From: Zygnema cylindricum
Taxonomy: Eukaryota; Streptophyta; Zygnematophyceae; Zygnematales; Zygnemataceae
Assembly (NCBI GenBank): GCA_037447655.1
Contig: JBBHKE010003451.1
Coordinates: 41,309-105,308, forward strand
Direction of reading: 5' to 3'
DNA length: 64,000 nucleotides
The translations under genes were made by a program, and so were the position numbers. The notes beneath the pieces were generated by a model, which saw nothing but the letters and a program-made list of their open reading frames with translations, searched no databases and was not told where the DNA came from. This document shows, one piece after another, positions 36,901 to 50,289 of this stretch. Numbering within the stretch: the first letter of the stretch is position 1; each line of letters begins with the position of its first letter.

Positions 36901-39900
36901 ATGTCACCAGGTGTCTGTCTCAGCCTAAAGTGAGTTTTCCAGTTTTAAGTATTCGGTATATTCAGTATTGAAGCTCTCTATCTCATTTGACCATCTGCAA
37001 AAACGTAGACTGTGTCTTGGTGCAATATTTTTTTTTGGATGCTTTTTTAGCACCCTGCCTCATTCCACCATTTCCAAAAACTTAAGCTGTCTACAGTAAC
37101 ATAAAAAATGTCGGATGCTTTCATGTGATGCAGTAGCTTATTTCGTAGTTTTATGGGCTGTAAGTTATAGTTTCTGAGAAAGTCTTTATGGAAAAAGGCG
37201 ACAGATATATCGAAACAAAAATTTCATCCTTACTCCAAATGTTCTGTGTTTTGTGTCCTTTCTTAGTTGAGCTCCTTAGAAGCATTGGAAGGATTGGAAC
37301 TGCTTTTTATACTTTTTCAGTAGGCAATTCTCTTAGAGTGATCATTATCCTTTGCTTGTGAAAGTCGCCATCATTGGCATTGCATATTCTTGTGACGGTG
37401 AATGCTAGGTGTTTTTTTTTCTTGAAGTTGAAAGGATGTTTGTCGCTTCACATGGTCATGATAGGCAGGTTTTTATGCGGAGATAGCCAGATTACATAAA
37501 TGATAACTTTGATGGTTGTTAAAATTGTTTGCTGTGTAAATGGTCTCTTTTTTATTGTCTGTGCTGTATGGAGTTGCCAATTGTTGTAGAAATGCATTAT
37601 TATATGCAGTGTTTCACTGAATCACTTCCCCGCATTCCTTTGAAAGGGTTTTCACACTGAAAGTTGTTAATGCACACGATATTATGTGTAGTAGGCCGCA
37701 CTGTATGGAAAAGGACAGCTACTCTATGAGTGTACACGACGTTTGCCAAAATATTGCAGTGTATCGTAGTCGCAGACAAATAGCTAAAACAATTGTAAAG
37801 AAACACGTCTGCAATTTATGTGTCCCTTTGCCGCATTGGAGGCGGGGTTATTGAAACTAATAGTTTTACTGCGAAGGGGTTCCTGCTCTTAAAATTGGAA
37901 TAGGAAAATTTAGGGGCATTGACACTAGTACAATTTACTGCTTTCCAAACATTGCCTGACGATTGAAAGCGAACTGTTTGTTGAATACACACTTGTAGTC
38001 ACAAAACTATAGAAGGCCTTGGGAAATGTTTCAAACCGTGCTTTGGTGTACACCGGCTTCTCGTTGAACAACAAAATCAATGAGAATGTAGGCACTATAT
38101 TATGGTTAAAGTTTTAAAAATTACAAAAACATTTAAATCTGTGAGAACTTGAAGCTGTTTTATCGTTTAAGGAGCATTTCTCCGTTGTAGAATTCCAATC
38201 TGGCTTGGGGAGCACTTGCAAAATGTGCATGAAGGAATTCAACCTGTTTGGCAGTATTTGGAAAGAACAAAAGTGATGGGTATCAACAAAATGCTTGCGA
38301 ATTTTGCCATTGATCTCTTATGATGTTTGTTGTTTGTTCGTCTGATTCCATTGTTTAACCCTGTCGCAATCCTTTTTCTGTGTATGTGACCGACTAGCTT
38401 TTGACCTTTGTCTGTACATCGAAAACAGCTTGGAGGGGGCCAAAAGTGCTGGGCGATTTGCCATTTAGAAAAAACTGTGGTTTTCATACAAAGTGTGGCC
38501 GTTCCAAACTCCATTCGCTTTTTTTCTGAGTCTAAACATTGTCTTGTGTAGGTCTTTTTTAATTCCATGACCTTGTTTGTGGGGTCCACCGAGTTCTCCT
38601 TTTCACTCTATTGAGGTGTCTGTGTTTTGGATCTTGTTTGTGAGGTCCTTCGAGTTCTCCTTTCCACTTTGCTGAGGTGTTCGGTTGTCAGTCTACTGAG
38701 ATGCTATGTTGTCACTCTACTGAGGTGGTCTGTTTTCACTCTAACGAGGAGTTCTGTTTTGTGGATGGGGCAGTCCGGATGGCGCTCTTCTTGTCTTTCT
38801 TTCAGCACATGCCGCAGTGGACAGTGGAGCACATGCAGCAACAAATTCATTACATGCTGTTCCATGGCCACCAGAATCAGTTATACCACCTGCTGGCGTA
38901 TCAGGGATGAATATGGACAGTGGGAATGGGGAGGTGGCTCCTTTGATCGCTGTCACACCAGCTGCTGATTTGCCAATACAAACAATCGTAGGTGGCGATT
39001 CTACTTTTCATTTCCTGACTTTACTTTGATTCTGCCTGGATCCAATTCACACATTCATAGGTGGCGAGCTTTAACTTTTTATTTTATGGCGTTAAATTTT
39101 AATCTTTCTAGGCTTATTCAAACAATCATAGGTTGCGAGCTCTAACTTTTCATTTCCTGATTCTGTCTTGATCCAATTCAAACAACTGTAGGTTGCAAAC
39201 TTTAAACTTTCATTTCCTGACTTTAATTTGATTCTGCCTAGATTGGCTGACTATGATGCGGTAAACAGTGTGGCGATTAATGTACGTGCTGGCAGTTTGG
39301 TGCTCATCCAGCGAATGTCACATGTATCACATGTATAACATGGATGCAAGAATGGTGCATTTGTAGGACTGGTGCAATTCATTGGGTCCAAGGACAAACC
39401 TAGGAGTAGCTGCTTTGGGGCATGCAATTGGCTGCTTCACATCCACCTTCATTATTGCACATTTCCATATATTTGGAGGCAGCTGGGAGCAGAGAACAAA
39501 GGGATAGTAGTAAAGCCCAAGAGGGAGAGAGGGAGAGTTTGGAGAGGGGATAATAGTAAGACAGCCACTGTAAATACAATAATACCAGGTTGTAGTTATG
39601 AATAGGCCTTACAATACTTCATGTGATTTCTTGTATGTTTTGAAGAACTGACTCTCTCAGTTGAGACAATGCTGAGTTTACAGTGCAGTTATCGACAACG
39701 TCTCCTCCTGATTGTTTTTTGTTCTCAAAGCTGGTTGTCTTTTGTGAAACTCATTTCTATGCAGATTGATGTTGTCCCAAGGGCAGAGGAGGCTGGAGGA
39801 TTTCCTGGACTTTACTGTAGCTCTATGATCGCATTTCCTTGGTTGTCAGATAATCGCACATTGTTGCTTACAACGTCATGGAGAAGCACGCAAGCCATCA

Positions 39901-42900
39901 TAGCCGTCCACATGGAAAGGTAGGCATTGAACTAACCGTGTCTCTGTTCGAGTAAGAAAATTATTAGTGTGGGGTTTATTTCAGTGTTATTTCTTCTATC
40001 CTAAGTCTAAGCAAGTTGAACAAATTTTGTCCCTTTGCCAACGAGTTAGTGTTATGAATGGAAAAAAATATTTTTAAGACTTTTTTATGATTAGAGGCCA
40101 GAAAATAGGCCGCACTTAATTAGTATTATTCACGCTAGTGGCGATTCACGGTGTACTATACTGGTCATTGCTATCAGTGTAAAGGAGTTATTAGTATTGA
40201 AGCAAAATTGCTCAGTAGTACCAATTTCGTGTAGGGTGACGTTGCTGATTGTAGTCCACTCCTTTGATTAGTGTAATTACACTATCTTATGATTTTTGGC
40301 CAAAAATAAAAATAGTTGTCCAATTAGTGTCAATAATATTGAATGCAATGAGCAGTGTTATTTCTTTTGGCAAACAAAGACCTGTGAATTCTGGGGAGCA
40401 ATGAGACAAGGATATTGCAACATTTGCTATCTGCTGTAGATGTAGAGGGATCCATTGGTTGTAGTGGGAATCTATCTCTGTGTTATGCAACAAAAAAATT
40501 CTGTACTCCCTTTGCTCAATTCATCCTTGTACCTCTTCAATATGTTCCTTTCGATGCTGGTGTTAGCAGTTTTTAGGAATGAGAAGCACCCTTCATGAGC
40601 AAGGGAAAAAAATACCTTACCGATACATGGATAAGACATTTTTTTTTGGATTTTATGCAGTGGACGAGTTTCCAGACTGACACCAGAAGGCCCCATTTCA
40701 TGGAGCTTGTCAGATGTCCGCAATAATGTAGTGGTGGCAGGTATGATATGTTCCCGATGTTCCATGTGTTGCAAAAATGTGTGGTCATGGAAAAAAGAAA
40801 AATTCCTGTGTGCACCTTACTCGAAGTATTCTCTCCCTCCTCCTAAGGCATATATGTACGAGTAGTTTTGATTATGTCTCGTGAACATATCCGTTTGGTG
40901 CTTTGGATGTCAATGCTTGGTAATTAGTTTAGTTCAGTCTTTAAGGCTGTCGTCAAGGTCTTTATTGGTGATAGTCGTGAGGCTACTTTTCAATTGGGCA
41001 AAAATGGCAAGATAAGGGTTTGCGGTGGTGGCACTTTGTGGGAATGTAAACCAAGTTGTTTGTGTTATTTGCAAGTATTTTAATTTAGTCTTGCCTGACG
41101 TGTTTGGTAACTGTATATTTGTTAACTCTAACCCCATGGAATTAAAATTTGATATGGGATTCCAGGTGCCAGCACACCGGCCTGCCCAACCAAGCTTATG
41201 TTAGGCCGGATCAATACCGGATGGCTTAAAGCAGAGGGCTGGCTATGGTCAGAGATTTCACCACCCCACGTGGAGTATTCAGAAGAGGTGACTTTTTACA
41301 GCTTTCCTAAAGCAGATCAAGGGCTCTATCATTGCTTGATAAGTTTTCATTATTAGCCGATCACTGCCAATTCTGAATGACCAGCATTGTAAAATATTCC
41401 TCAGCGTCCATGGTGCGCCAGGTTTCAGCCTTTGAATTGAATTGCAACTTGAACTCTTTTGACCGACATGTCCACATTTTAGACACATATATATCTATAT
41501 ATAGAGAACAACATTAAGATTGGATAATGATCCACAGGATGAAACAATCGTGAACAAGTACGTTTGGTCTTGCCTTTTAAACCCGCATACATGTGTCACC
41601 TACATACTAAATGTCTGTTGTTATATGAGCCTGATGGAACTGCAGGTAGAACTTGCACTTAAGGCTACAGAATTTGAAGTCATTCCAATTCCTGTCGTTA
41701 CACGAGGAGGACAGCCCCTTCCAGAGGGTAGGTTTTTCAGACACTTGCGATCATATGTGCCTCAAACAGTATCTCAATTATTGACGTTTTGAGTTTATAA
41801 TTGTGGGCATCGATGTGAGCTATTCGTTTAATTCCACTGAACTTTGAAGGGGATGGGGAGCTTTACAGGCGCTAAACAGTCGTTTGAGGCCATTTTTGTG
41901 AGACGGCAATCCTTTGAAAAGACTAACATGGAACCTTCACCTCTATTGGTTGTTCCTCATGGTGGCCCCCACGGAGTCACTGCTACCACCTTTTCTATGC
42001 CCTATGCCTACCTCTGTGCTCTCGGATTTAGTGTCCTACATGTCAATTATAGGTGAGGGCCATCGCAAGTATTTCTCATTGGCTGTTAATCATTTGCCGG
42101 GGACACCAAATGTTGTTGAAGGTTTATTCTGCATGCAAATCTTGATTAGTCATTTTCGACAATTGTAATTTTGGAGAACATGCACATGGACACACAAATG
42201 GCAAGGAACTAGACACTATCAATTGCAGTCTTTGACATTTAGAAGAGCTCCAGTCTATCATAAACATTCTGGAATGGAGGGTGCGCTTTAAAAAAGTTTA
42301 TTGTATGTTGTTGGGTGGAGCAGAGGGTCACTTGGTTTTGGTGAAGAAGCCCTCCAATCATTACCTAAGAATGTCGGCAGACAGGTATGTCTACTCCAAG
42401 ACTGCTCTTTATACACTGTTTAGGAGAATTTATTATTCTGGCAAGAGCTTAGTCGGCTTCCTCATTCTTTAATATCAGCAAGCGTCGTCTTTGGCGTGTA
42501 CAAAATTTGTACTAGCGATTCAATTGGCACTCAGAAATTGTATCACTGTGCAATTTGTTTGATGTACTGGATCTTTGGATGTATCTTGTCATACTGGACA
42601 ACAACGGACACCATCAAATTGTTGTTAAGTGTCTCCTTGTCAGTTGGCAGTTGGGCATAATCATTAGGTATAGTCATCGAATGTGATGCAAAAAATGGGA
42701 CTAGGCATATCCAAAATCAATGACGAGGAAGGTTGGGAGGTATACCGTGAACCCACTATTGACGTACATAACATTTAGTTCAGGCCCTCTTTTTTTTGCC
42801 CTCTGAACACGAAATAGCACTATTAATACTAATTGTTTTTTTCTTCATTTGGACCGGAAATATATAACATTAACTCTTACTATATATTTCTTAACGATAA

Positions 42901-45900
42901 TAGTGATTCACAGCGATTCATGGTGTAGTATACTAACAACCTTAAAAACATGATGCTGACCTTAAAGACATGTCCTCCTCTGCGCACCAGATGCTTGTGC
43001 ATTTCCCAGACATACAGGGTTCAATTGAGTACAAACGCTATGTCCTTGTATTCACATTTCCTACAAGACAGCTAATGTTTACAAAAGCAATTTGAGTGTT
43101 GGCTTGCAATAAGGACAACGTCTTTGGTGCTCAGTCTTTGCAGAAATCAGTCAACTGTAATAATATTAAGACAAAGGTTATAGGGAGACTAGAAGTGGTG
43201 GGAGCTGGTCGATGGCAGTGGAGTACATCAAATCCTGAGTTGTCTTTCCAAGTGTAACTTTAGAGTCAGTGTAATAAAATAAGTACTGATGACATGCTGG
43301 CCAAATAAAAAATTCACGATGATGATGATGGTGATGATGATCATGCTGATAAGGTTGTTAAATGTTTGTGAATGCAGGACGTTGCAGATGTTCTTGCAGC
43401 GCTTGATAAGGTAATTTCTTTGGGTTATGCCGTCAGCAACAAAGTGGCTGTTGTAGGAGGATCACACGGCGGCTTTCTCGCGGCCCATCTTATTGGCCAG
43501 GCATGTTTACCTCAGCCTGGTCAAATTCAAAGTAATGTTGTCAATGTTTTGAGGCATGTAGATGTTGTTCATTTTAAAAATCATTATCAGTGTGTATATC
43601 AGAGGAGAAAATTTTGTTTTCAAGGTGGAAGGACTCTAGTTTTGGTTTGGCCAGGTAGGGAAACGTTGCGGTCAATGCCAAATGCAGTAGAAATAAATGC
43701 CACAAGGTTACTGTATGAATGGTGCATCCGCTCTATTTTCGAGAGGTTTGTTGCATGATGATGTAAATCTAAGAATGCGCACATTCCTCGGGTTAAATGC
43801 ATGCTATTTTTCTCAGCACCTTGAGGTCAACGTTTCAAAAAAATTCATGGCAGGGAGGTGATCAAGTTTGTCTTCTTTTTTCTTTTGTCGGTAAGTCTTG
43901 TTTCTTCAAATTGGTTACCATTTGGAACTTGATGAACAATAAGCAAGGTTCCGTATTGTGATTGGTCATGCAGGTTCCTGACAGATTCAAAACAGCTGTT
44001 CTTCGGAACCCTGTTTGTAATTTGGTCAGTATGGTTTCTACCTCCGACATTCCCGATTGGTGCTTTGTTGAGACTCTTGGTGCACAGGGAGTCGTTGCTT
44101 ACTCGGATAATCCCGGCTTGAATGAACTACAGTCGTTTTATCGAGCTTCACCAATAAGCCATGCATCGAAGGTGAGTCTGTGGTCTTATGCATAAGTTTA
44201 TGTTTGAAACCACATTAACGAAGTAGCTAATAGCATGCACACCGATTCAAGTAAAGTACATTAAAAAAAAAAAAAATCTCTAGTTCCAACTTTTTCGATT
44301 TAGAGCCTCTATTATAATAGGAGAGTAATAGTATGTTTGAAGGCAATTTGTTCTAAAATGCGTTCAATACTGCTTTATATTCCGATGAACCAGGTAAAAG
44401 CTTCAAAGTTTTAACCACCAATTGTTTATCGTGGGATACTGGTGATTTCAGTGGAAGCTGTCGGTGCTCTTTCAATTCTACTTTGCAATTTTAAGTTTTT
44501 TGCAAATGCGGTTCTTTTTCTAGCAGTTTTATGTGCTGAAAGATATCTGGCAAAGGCCGATGATGTTGCAAATTGACTGGCATTGACAGAAGTTTGGGAA
44601 CCGGATACACTAGTTAGTTTTTCTGTTCTCATTGTAACCTATACATTAAGTGACTTACCATTCTTTTTCTTTGAAAGCTACAACAGCGCACTGTTATATC
44701 TAGAGTCAACAGGGGCCTGATGACGAGGCCTTGATACGGATTGCACTGCAAAAATCTGAATGTGGAACTACTGGAAGAGAAAATGAAACGGTCATTTAAC
44801 TAGTTTACTGGGAATATAAATAGTTAGTAACGGAATGCTCCCATGGTCTCTGTTTTCTGAACTGGTCCTATATCTATTATGTTGCTGCAGGTTAAAGTTC
44901 CCACTTTGTTTCTTTTAGGTGGAGCAGATCGCAGAGTTCCCACTTCTAACGGCCTTCAGGTTTGACATTCATCCTCGTCCTAATGTTTCCTTGTAAATGG
45001 AATGTTTACTGCATGTTTTGTCCGTCATAGGAGCTCCGTCACCTGAATCCTTTTTCAACATATGGTGTCTCGATCTGTATTTGTAATATGTAGCATTTTT
45101 GTGATCAGCGAAGCGATGATGAAAAACCTTTAGCCCTTAGTTTTCCGGAGTCCATCATCCTTGCCCTTTTCCTATCCCTTTTCCTTTATTTACTTCCGCT
45201 TCAAAGTTTATGGGCCTTTTTCTTTTGGCTTGAATCAGTCTTGAGCATCAAGGGAATAACATTTTCATGCGTACCGTCTTTTTTTATATATTTTTTCCTT
45301 TTGGCGAGTGAATTGAGTATGGTCGAAGTATCTTGTATCCTAGGATAGTTTTTCAACTTAGATTACTGAAGCGTATTTGTAAATAAACATATAGGAGAAG
45401 TGTTCGTTGAAATTCTTGTGGAGTGGGATGTTTTGTTGGCAGTTCGCACAGGTTCTACGATCTCAAGGCTTGGAAGTTAAAATTTTATATTTTCCTGATG
45501 ATACCCACGCTATTGACAAGTAAGCTTCTGAAACCACCACTTCCAATATGGTCGACATGATTAGATGACTGAAAATCTTCCTTCCTTGATTAATGTTTGA
45601 GGGATTTAGCATTTCTGTTGCGTGTTTATAAAGCCAAACACAATATAAAATTAACACGGGAACCTTGTTTTCACTTGTTAAAGCTTTATACTCTGTTTCT
45701 TTTATCAAATAAGGTTGTAAAACAGACGATGATGAAACATTGACTTCAACAGAGATGAACCTTTAGTTGTGAGTGGTGGAAGTGAAATGTCTCGTTCGGT
45801 TACTTGTTTTTGCTTTCTTTTTTTTTGTAACGTTTCAAGTTTCCCATAATACTAGACAAAAACCCATGAACTATTGTTTTTGACACAAAGAGCCCTTGGA

Positions 45901-46117
45901 TACCCTGAGAGGGAAGATAAAAAATAGATACATGAATACAATCCGACTATTTAACTCGACTCCTGCATAATATATTTGGAGCTTTGAGATAGTTAAAGCT
46001 TTTGCTACATCAATAAATTGGTGATATGTTTGTTTGTTGTGTTTTTATCGCAGGCCTCAAAGTGAATTTGAGCAGTGGGTCAACATTGCAACATGGTTAA
46101 AGAAGTACCTAAATTAG
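30996..46117 (+). CDS. AARE: Acylamino-acid-releasing enzyme (acylaminoacyl peptidase, S9C)
   Basis: Serine peptidase that removes N-acylated residues from peptide N-termini, of the prolyl-oligopeptidase family. Exons: ~30996-31258, 31920-32191, 33278-33599, 34242-34526, 35808-36035, 36487-36555, 38774-38987, 39765-39919, 40661-40740, 41166-41287, 41646-41727, 41869-42052, 42324-42384, 43378-43500, 43974-44171, 44891-44959, 45443-45519, 46054-46117 (TAG). Phases match at every junction, giving ~955 codons. The beta-propeller half includes FEGVSWNMDETKIAYIAEEP and YCYNRPCAIY-like YCYNRPCALY. The catalytic half has HGGPHG (~41958), GGSHGG with the nucleophile Ser at 43462-43464, Asp in GADRRVP at 44927-44929 and His in DDTHAID at 45506-45508. 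The C-terminus is WVNIATWLKKYLN. The first exon is Ser/Arg/Phe-rich and plastid-transit-like, but no ATG is seen in its frame, so a further 5' exon or another start is likely. All introns are GT-AG except a GC donor at 43501. Confidence 0.95.
32950..33236 (+). repeat. (CTCTCC)n pyrimidine tract in AARE intron 2
   Basis: The sense strand is nearly pure C/T for ~290 bp, ending ~40 bp before the acceptor at 33277. It is the same type of tract as in the crn introns. Long Ser/Leu/Pro and Arg/Glu frames across it are compositional. Confidence 0.85.
34869..35070. mobile_element. TA-flanked MITE with CTGCCCATCGCTA ends, inside an AARE intron
   Basis: TACTCTGCCCATCGCTATCA at the left is matched by TAGTGGCGATGGGCAGGTGTA at the right, with AGAGTTATT inside both ends. 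It is ~200 bp and non-coding. It looks like a subfamily of the CACCGTGAATCG elements and lies between exons ending 34526 and starting 35808. Confidence 0.6.
40130..40162. mobile_element. Solo right end of a CACCGTGAATCG-family MITE
   Basis: CACGCTAGTGGCGATTCACGGTGTAC is present inside an AARE intron. I could not find a convincing left end, so this is a fragment. Confidence 0.4.
42745..42932. mobile_element. CACCGTGAATCG-family MITE in an AARE intron
   Basis: TATACCGTGAACCCACTATT at the left end and GATTCATGGTGTA at the right form imperfect inverted ends. The right end carries a small duplication (AGTGATTCACAGCGATTCATGG). It lies between exons ending 42384 and starting 43378. Confidence 0.5.
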
Positions 46118-46679
46118 GGTTCAGGGAAAAAGACAAAAAAAATTGGCATATACCGCGGGACACCGTATAATCTGCGCGTGTTTTCAGAGATCTACAGCAA
46201 AGTTTTGCAGAGGTCCACAAGATTAAGCATTTTAGGATGAAACCCAAAAAGTCAAAATGTTGGTTTGGAGGCAGATGAAATATTTTGGATATTGTTTGTT
46301 TTTTTTTTTCTTTGTATGGGTTTTGACTGTAGGACGAAAGTACTTAGAGATGCCTCTTAGGTTCCTTTTCGAGGGAACTTGCTCAAGCATAAGTAGAAAA
46401 TGAATGAGGATAGAAACGTGTTCCGTCGCATATATGGCATCATCGATATACCGGATACGGTTGGATGTTCAAATTCCTTTTTTTTGTTTTGTTTTTTATT
46501 TATTCCTTCCTTTGTTAATTCATCATTCAGTGGAATCGTCCTTTCTGGCTTTACAGCCGAAATGTTTTTGTCCGGAATTGGACCGACCTTTTTTTGGGTT
46601 CAACAGTGTGGATTTTTGTACTATGTGAACAGGAAATGAAGGTACTTGTGTGCCTGTTTTGAGTTCTTGTATTTTATGT

Positions 46680-46875
46680 ACGTTTGTATTCTGTATACGA
46701 ATTTTGTGTATTGTATGCGGATTTGTGTATTGTATGTGGGTTTTTATACTGTATTACGTATATTTGTGTATCGTATGTGGCGTTGTGTATTGTATTCGGA
46801 AATTTGTATTGCATGTAAATTTGTGTTTCATATGTGGGTTTGTGTATTTTGGTGGGTTGATGTGTGGATTTCTTA
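46680..46875 (+). repeat. Degenerate ~20-bp tandem repeat (TTGTGTATTGTATGTGG)
   Basis: The motif TTTGTGTATTGTATGYGG recurs about eight to ten times with substitutions. It lies ~560 bp after the AARE stop, probably beyond or within the 3' UTR. Open frames across it (Cys/Val/Tyr-rich) are repeat-derived. Confidence 0.6.
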
Positions 46876-48966
46876 TATATTTGCTTTTACAGGCGTGGTT
46901 TTTGGTAAATCCTTGTGACTCGCAAATGTACTATAAGACTAATGTGGTCGAATGTTAATTGGTGATAGAAGTTGAACCAATATCTTTAACTTTGTCGAAA
47001 GAGGCTGGTTGGTTTCTGCATTACTATTAAGACAGAAGACTGACTATGGGCAGCTACACAGAAGGCTGCGATTGGCTGCCTTTTTCCTTTGTCAATAATT
47101 CCGCTTAGACCGCTACTATGTGGTAACTTTTTAATAATCTTGTGTTCGCCAAATTTGTGGAAGATATTCCCACGTGGCTCATAATGGCTATTTAACTGAA
47201 TGTGTTAGTAGCACCAGTTTATGATTTAAGGGATTGTTTTACTCTTGGATTAGAGCAATTAAGAGAGGTTTGAGACGTTGAAAAAACAATAGCTTTTGCT
47301 TAGCTCTATACGTGGAAAATTGTAAATTTATAAAGTCGCAGCGTCACAAGTATGAAGCCACGTACTTAAAACCGGTACACGTGGTATGTTACATGTGGTG
47401 ATGTTGGCGCCAGAGTGGATCCAAGTAGTCATCCTTTGTTCCTGAGTTCCTGACGTATTGGAAATTTATACAGAATCGCATCTCATTGGTTCGCAGCATA
47501 GTTTAAAAGTAGGCGTTCTTATGGTAGGCCTTTGGTCGGCGCACAAAACTTGGCACAAAACTCGCGCAACGACGTATCATCATAGTACAGCGCACGACGC
47601 CGGACGAATTTTTTTAGCGAACTGACACGGCGTAGGAGGACATTGCGCGGGAAAAAAAACCCGGAAAAAAAAAAAAACGCGGACGTAAGTCCTATCGTAA
47701 GTTGTGTTATGGGCTTTTCATGTGATCTTCTTAGATCGCTACTTTGATCAGCGGCCGTCCGATCGTCCGAATCTGACGGTTTAAATAAAAAAAACCTCAA
47801 AACTCCCGGAAAAATAAAAATTTGTCCGAATGTCTTTCAAAATTTAGACATGACGTTTAATTCTCTATCGATCGATGTGTAACTCAACCCTGTTACTATT
47901 ATTTTCATTTTGCGACCAATACAATATGGGTCTTTAGGTCATATTGTATGTTTTGCGTACAATAGGCATATTGTATGGGCCTACTTTCACTACTTTTGAA
48001 CTATGGTTCGCAGGGAGCCTGGAAAACTACAGTACAGTTATTGTTCCTAATGACGAATGGGGCTCCTCACGGGCGGGCTGATTTTATGGCCGATAACCAA
48101 TGTAAGGCTTGAGCAGTTGAGCTGTAATCACACGTGTCTTCGCACTTGTGAAAATTATTTTTTTTTTTTCATTTCAGCGTGTGAAGCCTCCTTAACTCTG
48201 ATTGTTAGGCTGCATTTAGTATGTGGATTCCTCAAGGCACGCCGTTTTATGTACGACAAATAAAATGGAAACGAGCGGCCTAGAAATGTCCACGGATTAG
48301 AACTTATCCAATGATGCAATACTTTATGTGATCCTGTGTGCGTCAGTCCTACCGATATGCTGACAATTACATCACATCTTAAACGGACGGTCCAGATCTA
48401 CCCATACAAACACATAATTTTTTCGTCAAATCTCGTTGAAGGAAGCAGTAACAAAGAATCAGTTTTTATCGCATCGGACGGCAGATGTTTGCGCTTGTTT
48501 AGTCTTTCTGCTAACCTCATCGAATGCTCTCATTCGAAACATAAAGATTCGCATCAGACGACGCTTACTGTCAGATGGAATCCCACGGTCGGTAGAGGAA
48601 ATCATCTACGGTGGAAATTTGGATCCGAAGGAGTAGCTTTCTTGCTATGTGATTGGTCGAATTCACGAGTGTGCTCCAGACGCTTTTTCAAACTTTTGAA
48701 TCGTTTTGTAACTTTTGAAAGCCTGCGATTTTCTGCAGCAGGGATACCTTTGCCTATAGATACTCAATTTCCTGCTGTCTAAATTTCATTTCACTTTTTC
48801 ATCCCTCATTTTGCTCAAATTCTACCTTTCTCATTTCCTTCTCTTACTCTCACCTCTTCCTTTCTTCGCTTTTTCCTCCGCTTTTCTTTATTCCTGTCTT
48901 TCTCCTTTCTCCCTTCTCCTCCTTACTCCTTTTTTTTGTTAGTTTCACCTTCTTTTTTCTGCAAGC
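46876..48966. other. Intergenic region between AARE and H2A; holds one transposon
   Basis: No supportable gene. A complete hAT-like element occupies 47497-48005. The segment 48,050-48,960 should contain the H2A promoter. A reversed CCAAT box (ATTGG) is near 48,652, and a C/T-rich leader precedes the H2A ATG. Confidence 0.5.
47497..48005. mobile_element. hAT-like non-autonomous element with 8-bp target duplication
   Basis: The ends CATAGTTTAAAAGTAG and CTACTTTTGAACTATG are inverted. The flanking 8 bp GTTCGCAG is present at both 47489-47496 and 48006-48013, a perfect target-site duplication typical of the hAT superfamily. Inside are poly-A-rich stretches and CAATATGGGTC...TTGTATG. There is no transposase frame (509 bp). 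Confidence 0.8.
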
Positions 48967-50289
48967 ATGTCTGGACGCGGTAAGAGGACTCCAGGGAAGA
49001 AGGCAGTTTCCAGGTCAGCCAAGGCCGGCCTTCAGTTTCCTGTCGGCCGTATTGCGCGATTTTTGAAGGCGGGAAAGTACGCCACACGTGTGGGAGCTGG
49101 AGCGCCAGTTTACTTGGCTGCTGTATTGGAATATCTTGCCGCTGAGGTATGTATTGTCTCTTTTCATGTTGCTTCTTTCATATTTTATTCTCTTTTTATA
49201 TTGTCTTTTTCATGTTCTAAGTATTTATCTCTTTTCCTTTGTGTCGATCTTTTTTCCCTTTGATTCTGCATATCTCTCCTCTCTGTTGCCGGCAGTCTGT
49301 GAATTCTGCCGGCAATTAATATTATTTTTATCATCTCTGCTGGCAGTTAATGTTCGTTTTATCACTTCTGCTGGCAGTTAGTTTTTGTTTTATCATCTCT
49401 GCCGGCAGATAATGTTCATTTTATCAACTCTGCCTGCAGTTAATGCTAGTTTTATCATCTCCGCCGATAGTTATTTTTAGTTTTATCAACTCTGCCGGCA
49501 GTTTATGTTGACTTTATCACCTTTGCCGGCATAATGTAGTCTCTGCAGGCAGTGAACACTTTTGGCATTCATCTTCTGCAAATGTTCCTTCCCCACTTTT
49601 GGTTTAAGCAGTTTTGTTGTTTTGAATGATCGGATTCCGAAAGGGGGAAAAAATTGGAGTCGATTACCTTTTCTTTTTCCTACAATGCTTCAGAACTACT
49701 GCGACTTATTTTGACTTTGTTTAAACTTTGGTTATTATGTTGACTTTTGTTGTGTTCCTTACCGTATCACCTTTTTTTGTCTACATTTCTATTTCCCAAC
49801 ATAGACACTCACTGTTACGCTGGATCTGTTACATTGTTACACAGAATATAAACCATTCTTAAAAGTTTTAACACTTTTTTTCTCAGTTCTTCTTAAAAGT
49901 TTGACACTGTTTTTCTTCAATTTCATTTAAAAATTTTAAACATGATCTTTCCCAAAATTGTTGCTGAAAGTCTCAACACTGTATTTTCTCACTTCTTCTT
50001 AAAATTTTAACTTCATTTCAGTAGTTTTACCACTGTTTAAAGCCGGTTTTCCTCATTTCTTTTTTTTCTCCAGGTTCTTGAGCTTGCTGGAAATGCTGCC
50101 CGTGACAACAAAAAGTCGAGAATTGTTCCCAGACATGTCCAGCTGGCAGTCCGTAATGATGAGGAACTGAGCAAACTCTTAGGGCAAGTCACCATTGCAG
50201 CTGGAGGAGTTTTGCCAAATATTCATTCTATCCTTCTACCCAAGAAAACTGGAACTGCTGGTTCAGGTTCAGCAGAAACTCCGGAGTAA
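48967..50289 (+). CDS. Histone H2A, plant-like, two exons
   Basis: Core nucleosome histone. Exons 48967-49146 and 50074-50289 (TAA) join in phase 0 after LEYLAAE and encode 131 residues. The sequence shows the [15 protein letters not shown] motif, the [16 protein letters not shown] helix, the acidic-patch region and the docking domain ([20 protein letters not shown]). The N-tail is short ([19 protein letters not shown]). The C-tail ends in [11 protein letters not shown] and lacks the SQ(E/D)-phi motif of H2A.X as well as H2A.Z signatures, so it is best called canonical or near-canonical H2A. The intron in this position recalls plant H2A genes. The 927-nt intron contains a 31-bp minisatellite. 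The start is the only ATG in good context before the conserved core. Confidence 0.95.
49281..49550 (+). repeat. 31-bp minisatellite in the H2A intron
   Basis: TCTGCCGGCAGTTAATGTT and flanking TTTTATCA recur about eight times with the GCCGGCAG core at ~49308, 49339, 49369, 49401, 49432, 49463, 49493 and 49524. Each core ends in a CAG preceded by pyrimidines, which resembles a 3' splice site. None is followed by coding sequence. Confidence 0.85.
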
